Of a DNA stretch of 12,762 nt, positions 7,048-12,762 are shown piece after piece (the first letter of the stretch is position 1; each line of letters opens with the position of its first letter). Below the pieces are notes generated by a model, which saw only the letters and a list, made by a program, of their open reading frames with translations, had not been told where the DNA came from and did not search any database. The translations under genes and the position numbers were made by a program. Source of the stretch: DAOTZU01 sp034433995 (lineage in GTDB: Bacteria; Chloroflexota; Anaerolineae; UBA1429); NCBI GenBank assembly GCA_034433995.1, contig DAOTZU010000232.1:1-12762 (forward strand), read 5' to 3'.

Positions 7048-9629
7048 GAGACGGGGTCCACATCCACCTGCCATCCCAGGGGCAAGGTCATATCGCGCAA
7101 CAGGACGGCGGGATCCTGGCCGCGGATCAAGATCTGCCAGCGCGCTTTGCCCCGCAGCCGGGCAAAAAAGGCCGGCGACGGGCCGATGAGCTGCACGTAA
7201 GGCAGGCCCAAGCGGGCGATCTTCAGGGTCAATTGGCGGTGGAGGCGTTCCGCCTCTTGTTGCGCCTTTTCGGCCTTGGGGTGGGCGTACACCAGCTGGA
7301 TGAGCCGGCTGAAGGGCGGGTAGCCATGCTCGCGGCGGAAGGCCAGCTCGCGCTCATAGAACGCGGCATAGTCATGGCGGCTGGCCGCCTGGATGACGGG
7401 ATGGTGGGGCGCGTAAGTCTGGATGATCACCTTGCCCCCCAGGATGCTGCGGCCGGCGCGGCCGGCCACTTGGGTCAGTAGCTGGAAGGTCCGCTCGCCG
7501 GCCCGCAGATCGGGGAGGTTGAGGGTAATATCGGCGGCGATGACCCCCACCAACGTCACCCGTGGCAGATCCAACCCCTTGGCGATCATCTGGGTGCCCA
7601 CCATGATATCGGCCTCGCCGCGGATGAATTGCTCCAAGAGCTTTTCGTGGTCTTCCTTACCCCTGGTGGTATCCAGGTCCCAGCGCACCACCCGTGCCTG
7701 GGGATAGCGCTCTCGCACCAGCTCCTCCACCCGCTCGGTGCCGCTGCCAAAGAGCCTGATCCGCCCGCTCCAGCAACTGGGACATTGCGGGGGCAAAAAG
7801 GTTTTGTAATTGCAGTGGTGGCAGATCAAATCGTCCACGCCGGCATGGTAGGTGAGGGGCAGATCGCAACGGGGACATTTGAGCACGTGGCCGCAATCCC
7901 GGCAAAGGATGAAGGTGGCCGTGCCCCGGCGGTTGAGGAAAAGGATGATCTGCTCACCGGCGGCCAGGGCCACGGTGATGGCCTCCTGGAGGGCGCGGCT
8001 AAAGATGGTCCTGTTCCCCGCACGCAGCTCGGCGCGCATATCCACCACCTCCACCGGCGGGAGCTCCGCATACAGGGCCTCCCCCGTCTCGGCGGCCGCG
8101 GTGTAGTGACCGGCGGGCCGGGCCAAGCCTTCCGCCTGTTCGGCCAACGCTTGGCGATGCCCCATGATGCGCTGCGGCAGGCGCAGCAAGACGTATTCCC
8201 CTTGCTCGGCACGATAGGTCGATTCCAACATCGGCGTGGCGCTGCCCAGGATACAGGTGGCTCCGCTCCATTGGGCCAGGCGCACAGCCACCTCCCGGGC
8301 GTGGTAGCGGGGCGTCTTTTCCTGCTTGTAGGAGGGTTCGTGCTCCTCATCCACCACCACCAGGCCCAGGTTTTGCACCGGGGCAAAGATGGCCGAACGC
8401 GAGCCCACCACCAGGCGCAGCTCCCCCGCGCGGATGCGCCGCCACTGGTCGTAGCGTTCCCCCGGCGAAAGATGGCTATGCAGCACAGCGATGGTGCCGG
8501 GGAAACGCGCGCCAAAGCGGCGAATCGTCTGGGGGGTGAGGGCGATCTCGGGCACCAAGACGATGGCGCCGCGTCCTTGTTCCAAGACACGCTGCACGGC
8601 GCGGAGATAGATCTCGGTCTTGCCGCTGCCCGTCACCCCTTGCAAGAGAAAGGGACGGCCGGCGGGGGATTCCAGATCGGCGGCGATGGCGCGCCACGCC
8701 GCCTCTTGCTCCGGCGTGAGGACCGGCGGGATGACGGGCACAAAGGCGCGCCCTTGCAACGGATCGCGCCAGACCTGCCTTTGGCCCAGCTCCACCAAGC
8801 CTTGAGCTGCCAAGCTACGGAATGCCTCCGTGGGCACGCCGGCCTCGGCGGCCACCTCGGCCAGGGGCAGCCAGGCGTGGGCGCCGGGCCGCTGCCGGAG
8901 GTATTCCCAAGCCCGTTGCAGCTTGGTGGCCCGGGCGCCCCAAGAGGGTTCCGGTGCCTCCGGGTTGAGCCGCACCACGGGGATGCATTTGGGCCGCACC
9001 GTGGGGGGGCGGATCTCGGCCTGCTTGCTGGCCCAGCCGTGGGCCACTAATTGATCCACCACGGAACGCCAGTTGGGCTCCCGGCTCAGGCGGGCGATCT
9101 GGGTCAGCGACAGTGCCCCATGTTGCTGCAGCAGGAGCCAGAATTGCCGCTGGAGCGGCGTCGCACCCTCTGGCTCGGCCTCAACGAGGGGACGCACCAC
9201 CACATCCACCTCTTGGGTGATGCCGGGCGGCAGCATGGTCAAGATCACCCGGTACAGAGGGGCCAAGTAGTAGCTGCTGATCCAGCGCGCCAACCGCAGG
9301 TGCACCGGCGAAAGCACCGGCTCCGGCGCGACGATCTGGTCAATATCCTTGGTCTTTTCCACAGGAGATTGGGTGTCTAGCCCCACCACCAACCCTTGGA
9401 GGTAACGCGCCCCAAAGGGCACCCAGACCAATTGCCCTATCTGCAGCTCGGAGCGCAACCTCTCTGGCACGGAATAGTGGAACGTACGGATGTATTGGTC
9501 CTCGTCTTCCGCGTCCTCGGTGGGGACCTCGGTGGCCGCGGTGACCGCGCGGCGCAGGGAGGTGTGCACCACGACCACGGCGTAAAGGGGCTGCTCGGTG
9601 GTGGGAGGCGAGACAGCTTGCTCGTCCAT
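7038..9629 (-). CDS. priA: Primosomal protein N' (replication restart helicase PriA)
   Basis: This 863-residue 3'-5' superfamily 2 helicase recognises stalled or repaired forks and reloads the replisome. Order of parts: N-terminal 3'-DNA-binding domain with FHYSVPE and VPFG, a winged-helix region, Walker A GVTGSGKT (331-338), DEEH (427-430), a two-zinc module with eight cysteines (576, 579, 585, 588, 603, 606, 616, 619), GTQMIAKG, and QVAGRAGRS (motif VI). It is longer than most PriA proteins. An extra ~32 residues (491-522) lie between RIMG and the LPPVEVVDMR strand. An acidic stretch of about 25 residues lies in the first strands of the N-terminal domain. ATG 9629 lies 4 nt after the amrB stop; ATG 9656 would overlap amrB and add nine residues. 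Neither start has a good ribosome-binding site, so translational coupling to amrB is likely. It is the last gene of the minus-strand run. Confidence 0.96.
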   Translation of the reverse strand: MDEQAVSPPTTEQPLYAVVVVHTSLRRAVTAATEVPTEDAEDEDQYIRTFHYSVPERLRSELQIGQLVWVPFGARYLQGLVVGLDTQSPVEKTKDIDQIVAPEPVLSPVHLRLARWISSYYLAPLYRVILTMLPPGITQEVDVVVRPLVEAEPEGATPLQRQFWLLLQQHGALSLTQIARLSREPNWRSVVDQLVAHGWASKQAEIRPPTVRPKCIPVVRLNPEAPEPSWGARATKLQRAWEYLRQRPGAHAWLPLAEVAAEAGVPTEAFRSLAAQGLVELGQRQVWRDPLQGRAFVPVIPPVLTPEQEAAWRAIAADLESPAGRPFLLQGVTGSGKTEIYLRAVQRVLEQGRGAIVLVPEIALTPQTIRRFGARFPGTIAVLHSHLSPGERYDQWRRIRAGELRLVVGSRSAIFAPVQNLGLVVVDEEHEPSYKQEKTPRYHAREVAVRLAQWSGATCILGSATPMLESTYRAEQGEYVLLRLPQRIMGHRQALAEQAEGLARPAGHYTAAAETGEALYAELPPVEVVDMRAELRAGNRTIFSRALQEAITVALAAGEQIILFLNRRGTATFILCRDCGHVLKCPRCDLPLTYHAGVDDLICHHCNYKTFLPPQCPSCWSGRIRLFGSGTERVEELVRERYPQARVVRWDLDTTRGKEDHEKLLEQFIRGEADIMVGTQMIAKGLDLPRVTLVGVIAADITLNLPDLRAGERTFQLLTQVAGRAGRSILGGKVIIQTYAPHHPVIQAASRHDYAAFYERELAFRREHGYPPFSRLIQLVYAHPKAEKAQQEAERLHRQLTLKIARLGLPYVQLIGPSPAFFARLRGKARWQILIRGQDPAVLLRDMTLPLGWQVDVDPVSVL

Positions 9630-9633
9630 GGCC

Positions 9634-10497
9634 TCAGACCAGGGCCACCGCGCCATAGCCGACGATATCCGTCGGCGGGGATGAGGGCATCACCTCGTAG
9701 CTATTGGTATAGTGCAGCAGGACGCCACGGGTCGCGCCTAGCTCGGCGGCATAGGCGATGGCCGCGGCGATGGCGCCCGCGCCGCAGGCATTGAGGCGCC
9801 TCTCCGCCTCGGGGACGATCTCCTCGGCGCGCATCTGCACCACCAAATCCAGCAGACGGGCGTCGTTCTGGCGCAGCCATTCCAGGCCGCGCTGTCCCAC
9901 GCCGGCGGGGGTGAGGCCAAAGCGCGGGCCGTAATGGGTCAGGTCGCTCGATCCGATGGCCACGGCCTTGCGGCCCAAGGCCTTGACGGCGCGGGCAACG
10001 GCCCGCCCCACCCGCTGGGCCTCGGGCAGGGGAGGCATGGAGATGGGCAGGATGGACGCCTCAGGGAAGAGGTATTGCACAAAGGGCACCTGCACCTCGA
10101 TGGAGTGTTCAGTGGCGTGGGCTTCGGGCCGGTTCACCACCAGCCCCCGGCCCTCCTGGAGGACGGCCTGGGCCAACGCATCGTCTATGGAGATATCGCC
10201 CAAAGGGGTGCGCCAGCGACCCTCGCCATAGAGGCTAGCCCCTCTGACGCCCCAACTGTGCACCGCCCCGAACAAGACCACCGTCTGCGGCGGTTCCTGG
10301 GCAGCCAGGGCCGCGTAGAGCCGCCCGGCGGTATAGCCTGAAAAGATCCACCCCGCGTGGGGGACCACCCCGCCGCGGATGGGCGGGAGCTTGGGCAATG
10401 TGGCGCTCTCGCGCACACAATCCTCCACCTGCCGGCGACATTCGGCCTCATCTGCCGGGTAGAACATGCCGGCTACCGAGGGAAAACGCAGGGGCAT
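9634..10497 (-). CDS. amrB: AmmeMemoRadiSam system protein B (Memo family)
   Basis: This 287-residue Memo-family protein is related to extradiol dioxygenase LigB and to human MEMO1. Conserved histidines and acids include His47 (VPHAGW), His80 (GAVHSWG), His127 and His131 (HATEHSIEVQ), Asp185-His188 (SSDLTHYG) and Cys238 (NACG). The set His47, His80, His188 and Cys238 corresponds to the metal/active-site pocket described for MEMO1. The biochemical role in bacteria is unknown. The protein usually occurs with AMMECR1-like and radical SAM partners, and neither is visible here. The ATG at 10497 follows GGAGGAGG with the correct spacing; the open frame further upstream overlaps gmk and has no family similarity. 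It is 29 nt after gmk and 4 nt before priA, so it is probably co-transcribed with both. Confidence 0.93.
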   Translation of the reverse strand: MPLRFPSVAGMFYPADEAECRRQVEDCVRESATLPKLPPIRGGVVPHAGWIFSGYTAGRLYAALAAQEPPQTVVLFGAVHSWGVRGASLYGEGRWRTPLGDISIDDALAQAVLQEGRGLVVNRPEAHATEHSIEVQVPFVQYLFPEASILPISMPPLPEAQRVGRAVARAVKALGRKAVAIGSSDLTHYGPRFGLTPAGVGQRGLEWLRQNDARLLDLVVQMRAEEIVPEAERRLNACGAGAIAAAIAYAAELGATRGVLLHYTNSYEVMPSSPPTDIVGYGAVALV

Positions 10498-10526
10498 AGC
10501 GCACCTCCTCCGCCAGGAATGGGCTC

Positions 10527-11189
10527 CTAGAGCTGCACCGCCTGGCGCGCAACGCGACACTTTTCCGCCTGGATGATGGCCATGATCCGGGCCGCCGTCT
10601 GATCCAAGGCCCCCTCATGGTTGACGACCACATAATCAAAGGCGCCGGCACAGCGCAGCTCCGCCAGGGCCATCTCCAGGCGCCGTTGCAACTCCTCGGC
10701 GGATTCCGTCCCCCGTTGGCGCAGGCGATGGATCAACACCTCCAACGAAGGCGGCACCAAAAAGATGGTCAGAGCCTGGGGCACCTTTTGCCGCACCGTG
10801 GCCGTGCCCTGCACATCCAGACGCATGATCACATCCATCCCGCTGGCCAAAGCCTGGCGCGCCTGGGCCTTGGGCACCCCTTTGTATTGGCCATAGACCC
10901 GCGCATACTCCAGGAACTCGTCGGCGGCGATCATCCGCTCGAACTCGGCTGTGCTGAGGAAATGGTAATCTATGCCATTGACCTCAGCGGGGCGGCGGGG
11001 CCGGTCGGTGGCGGTGACCACGAAATGAAAGGGATACGCCAATTCGCGCATCCGTCGCACGACACTATCTTTGCCCACCCCGGAAGGCCCCGAGATGATC
11101 ACCAAGAGCGGCGCGGGATGGAGATACCGCTCGATGAGGGCCATCACCTCGCCGGCCTGGGGCGGGATGATCAATCCATCGGACTGCAA
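10527..11189 (-). CDS. gmk: Guanylate kinase
   Basis: This 220-residue enzyme phosphorylates GMP and dGMP with ATP, in the cytoplasm, for GTP and dGTP supply. The P-loop is GPSGVGKD (34-41). GMP-domain arginines are Arg63 and Arg66 (TDRPRRP), with Tyr75 (DYHF), Glu94 (FLEYA) and Asp125 (LDVQG). The loop that reads YYG-S/T in yeast and E. coli is QYKGVP here (101-106). So two usual GMP contacts (yeast Tyr78 and Ser80) are Lys103 and Val105, and yeast Ser34 is replaced by Ala. The same wording (GVGKD, VTAT, YKG-I/V-PK, AEK near the end) is found in plant plastid/mitochondrial guanylate kinases. The TTG at 11189 is chosen because AAGGGAG precedes it by 9 nt. ATG 11144 would give 205 residues but has its GAGG only 2 nt away. 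The gene follows darA after a 121-nt structured gap. Confidence 0.94.
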   Translation of the reverse strand: MQSDGLIIPPQAGEVMALIERYLHPAPLLVIISGPSGVGKDSVVRRMRELAYPFHFVVTATDRPRRPAEVNGIDYHFLSTAEFERMIAADEFLEYARVYGQYKGVPKAQARQALASGMDVIMRLDVQGTATVRQKVPQALTIFLVPPSLEVLIHRLRQRGTESAEELQRRLEMALAELRCAGAFDYVVVNHEGALDQTAARIMAIIQAEKCRVARQAVQL

Positions 11190-11310
11190 CAGATCTGGCT
11201 CCCTTGGCTGGGTAAAATGTGCGCAACGCTTGCGATGGGATCAGGTCCATCTCGGCGCTGCGCCAAAAGTTGCGGCTTGCCTTGGCCCGTTGGCCAGGGC
11301 GCAGGGTGGA
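11190..11310 (-). other. Structured darA-gmk intergenic region
   Basis: This 121-nt gap holds several short dyads: CGCAA-3-TTGCG (11222-11234), GATGG-8-CCATC (11234-11251) and GGCGC-1-GCGCC (11254-11264). A bulged GGCC-type hairpin (about 11281-11299) lies just after the darA stop. No convincing -35/-10 pair is present on the minus strand. It may be a transcript-processing or attenuation region, or a weak internal terminator without a U-tract. The AAGGGAG of gmk lies at its left end. Confidence 0.3.
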
Positions 11311-11646
11311 TCAGAGCTTGACCAAGCGCTCCACATGCAACACAAACACCACCGCGCCTCCCACCTGCACCTCCACCGGGTTGGGCATATACAGCTCTCC
11401 CGGCTCCATCACCGGCGGGAGGGGGTTCACATATTGCGTGCGGGTGTGGCAGTTGCGCTTGATGATCTCCAGCACCTTGGGCACATTGGCCTCATCGGTG
11501 CCGATGAGCAGGGTAGCGTTACCCTCGCGCAGAAAACCACCTGTGGTGCTGATCTTGGTTGAAGAAAAGCCGCCATCGCGTAACGCTGTGGTCAGTTGGT
11601 CCGCATCGTCGCTATGCACGATGCTGATCAGCAACTTGATCGCCAT
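11311..11646 (-). CDS. darA: PII-like cyclic-di-AMP receptor (DarA/PstA/YaaQ family)
   Basis: This 111-residue protein of the DUF970/PF06153 family matches the ~109-residue length of Bacillus DarA and Staphylococcus PstA. Family blocks are STKISTTGGFLREGN (29-43), which forms the ligand-binding loop region, and PVEVQVGGAVVFVL (90-103), the closing strands of the PII-like fold. Known relatives are homotrimers that bind c-di-AMP between subunits; the downstream target is unsettled. The ATG at 11646 has AAGGGGG 8 nt upstream. As in Bacillus (tmk-yaaQ) it follows tmk directly, but here gmk comes next instead of yaaR-holB. Its presence implies a diadenylate cyclase elsewhere in the genome. Confidence 0.93.
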   Translation of the reverse strand: MAIKLLISIVHSDDADQLTTALRDGGFSSTKISTTGGFLREGNATLLIGTDEANVPKVLEIIKRNCHTRTQYVNPLPPVMEPGELYMPNPVEVQVGGAVVFVLHVERLVKL

Positions 11647-11673
11647 AACTTTTGCCCCCTTCTTTGCTCCGCA

Positions 11674-11714
11674 GCCGGCCTCCTGGGTGCGCTTTTGGGC
11701 ACGAGGCTGCCGGC
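11674..11714 (-). promoter_or_regulatory. Stem-loop in the tmk-darA gap, ahead of the darA ribosome-binding site
   Basis: GCCG/CGGC, GCCTC/GAGGC and GTGC/GCAC stack into about 13 base pairs, with a TGC bulge, a CTGG bulge and an eight-base loop. It lies between the tmk stop and AAGGGGG of darA, 12 nt before the latter. No U-run follows. It could be a leader controlling darA expression or an RNA-processing site. Confidence 0.3.
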
Positions 11715-11733
11715 GGGCGAATACCGTTTTACC

Positions 11734-12363
11734 CTAGAGCAAGCGCAACACCCGGTCAAACACCACTTGGTGGAGCAACGCCACAGGTTGGGTGGCGTCC
11801 AAAACCAGCCAACGCGCCGGTTCCCGCTGGGCCATCTCCAGATAGCCCGCGCGCACGCGAAGGTGAAAGGCAAGCTCCTGTTGATCCATGCGGTTCCATT
11901 CCCCGCGTCCCGCCTGCTGGTCGCGGCGCTTGCGTTCCAACCCTTCTTGCACATCCAAGTCGAGATAAACGATCAGATCGGGGCGCAACCCGCCCGTGGC
12001 AAAGGCGGTGATCTGCCGCAACATCTCCAGATCCAAGCCCCGCCCATAGCCCTGGTAGGCCAAGGTGGACTCGGCGTAACGATCGCAGATGACCACCTCT
12101 CCCCTGGCCAGGGCCGGGCGGATCACCTCGCCCACGTGCTGGGCGCGAGAGGCGGAGTAGAGCAGGATCTCGGTGAGGGGAAGCATAGCCGTGTTGCGCA
12201 CATCGTGCAAGATGTTCCGGATTTGCTCGCCGATGGCCGTGCCCCCCGGCTCCCGCGTGCACAGCACCCGCAATCCCCTGGCCACGAGCGCCTCGCCCAG
12301 CAGGCGCGCCTGGGTGGATTTGCCGCTTCCCTCCGGCCCCTCGAAAGTGATGAAACGGCCCAA
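11734..12363 (-). CDS. tmk: Thymidylate kinase
   Basis: This 209-residue dTMP kinase makes dTDP from dTMP with ATP, on the only route to dTTP. The P-loop is GPEGSGKST (9-17). The TREPGGT block (36-42) binds dTMP, DRY (94-96) with YQGYGRGL follows, and the lid is around residues 144-158 with several arginines. The length is normal. The start is a TTG at 12363: the family N terminus (GRFITFEGPEG) begins there, and AGGAG stands four bases before it, partly inside the TAG stop of the preceding R3H gene. That gap is only 7 nt, so the two genes are very likely translationally coupled. The 87-nt gap to darA contains a stem-loop. Confidence 0.95.
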   Translation of the reverse strand: MGRFITFEGPEGSGKSTQARLLGEALVARGLRVLCTREPGGTAIGEQIRNILHDVRNTAMLPLTEILLYSASRAQHVGEVIRPALARGEVVICDRYAESTLAYQGYGRGLDLEMLRQITAFATGGLRPDLIVYLDLDVQEGLERKRRDQQAGRGEWNRMDQQELAFHLRVRAGYLEMAQREPARWLVLDATQPVALLHQVVFDRVLRLL

Positions 12364-12370
12364 AGCTCTC

Positions 12371-12762
12371 CTACTGGTTGCTATAGATGGTCACCCGCCG
12401 CGTCGGCTCGGTGCCCGAGCTGCGGGAGAGAAGGTTGGCCTCCCGGGCCATCTCGTGCTGCATGCGGCGGATATAAGCCTCCTGCGGAGATAGTTGCACC
12501 GCATCGCGCTCGCCCACGCTCACCTGGGCGATGGCCCGCCGGGTCTCCTCCAAGGCGACCTCCACCGCATCCGGGCTGCGGGCCAGGCCAAAGATCTCGG
12601 CCAGGTAGGATTCGATCTGCACCACGGTGTTATTGCGCAAGACATAGATGGGCACGCCGTGCCGCTCCGCGTCGCTGATCACCTGCGGCCGCTTGCGATA
12701 GTAGACCCGCAGGGTAAAGAGGGCATCGGCTTGGCCCAGATCATCCACCAACACCACCGGCA
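12371..12762 (-). CDS. R3H-domain AAA ATPase, Ycf45 type, C-terminal part
   Basis: Only about 129 C-terminal residues are in the window; the gene continues past the right edge, and the GTG near 12757 is internal. Two conserved pieces show the family. The first is an ADALFTLRVYYRKRPQ...GVPIYVLRNNT region (about 12718-12623), found between the ATPase and the end of Ycf45-like proteins. The second is an R3H domain with Arg-x3-His in RRMQH (12469-12455), followed by the SxSxGxEPxRRV tail. R3H domains bind single-stranded nucleic acid, and the missing N-terminal part should carry a P-loop ATPase related to SpoIIIAA/PilT-type proteins. The cellular role of Ycf45 proteins is not known. The gene ends 7 nt before tmk and shares bases with its ribosome-binding site. 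Confidence 0.82.
   Translation of the reverse strand, partial: PVVLVDDLGQADALFTLRVYYRKRPQVISDAERHGVPIYVLRNNTVVQIESYLAEIFGLARSPDAVEVALEETRRAIAQVSVGERDAVQLSPQEAYIRRMQHEMAREANLLSRSSGTEPTRRVTIYSNQ

Noticed and set aside
7629..9050. 473-residue open frame on the plus strand
   Set aside because: It is antisense to priA, has low-complexity His/Gly/Gln-rich composition and no ribosome-binding site; it is a shadow frame.
11596..12678. 360-residue open frame on the plus strand
   Set aside because: It covers tmk and the R3H gene in antisense and has a His/Arg/Pro-rich, motif-free translation.
1..12762. Defence system, mobile element, CRISPR array or prophage
   Set aside because: There is no transposase, integrase, repeat array or toxin-antitoxin pair. 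The helicase could resemble defence-associated DUF1998 proteins, but it stands alone without the usual partners, and the neighbours are housekeeping genes.

Overview
This is a GC-rich window (roughly 60-65 % by eye), densely coding and bacterial, with almost no intergenic space. The gene set fits a Chloroflexota (Anaerolineae-like) bacterium. It holds a Ycf45/R3H ATPase next to tmk, a DarA/PstA-type cyclic-di-AMP receptor, a plastid-like guanylate kinase, an unattached Memo protein and an MrfA-type helicase. The phylum assignment is an inference from protein character, not from a marker gene. I see no rRNA, tRNA, CRISPR array, insertion sequence or phage gene; this looks like ordinary chromosome.

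Left part, plus strand (1-4793). The 3' part of a UbiB/ABC1-family kinase with two C-terminal membrane helices is followed by a short-chain NAD-dependent sugar epimerase (GalE-like). Next comes a large DEAD/H helicase with a four-cysteine MZB/DUF1998 domain (MrfA/YprA/Hrq1 family). This helicase carries an extra C-terminal domain resembling the RNA-polymerase-binding Tudor domain of UvrD/PcrA. Strong GC hairpins lie at the ends of the first two genes.

Middle part (4790-7030). A small four-helix membrane protein of unknown function is convergent with the helicase; their stop codons share one CTAG. Divergent from it is araB (L-ribulokinase), preceded by the clearest promoter in the window, TTGACG-17-TATAGT, with a dyad over the predicted transcription start. 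No other arabinose gene is present.

Right part, minus strand (7038-12762), read right to left: Ycf45-type R3H ATPase (partial), tmk, darA, gmk, amrB (Memo family) and priA. Gaps are 7, 87, 121, 29 and 4 nt, so this is probably one operon with two structured internal leaders. It joins the dTMP and (d)GMP kinases, a c-di-AMP sensor, and the replication-restart helicase PriA. The theme is supply of DNA precursors and replication restart, with possible second-messenger control. PriA and araB are convergent, 7 nt apart, with a perfect inverted repeat at the junction.

The items most worth a second look are the helicase-Tudor fusion, the altered GMP-binding loop of Gmk, the kinase/c-di-AMP/PriA gene cluster, the two insertions in PriA, and the set of intergenic hairpins without U-tracts.
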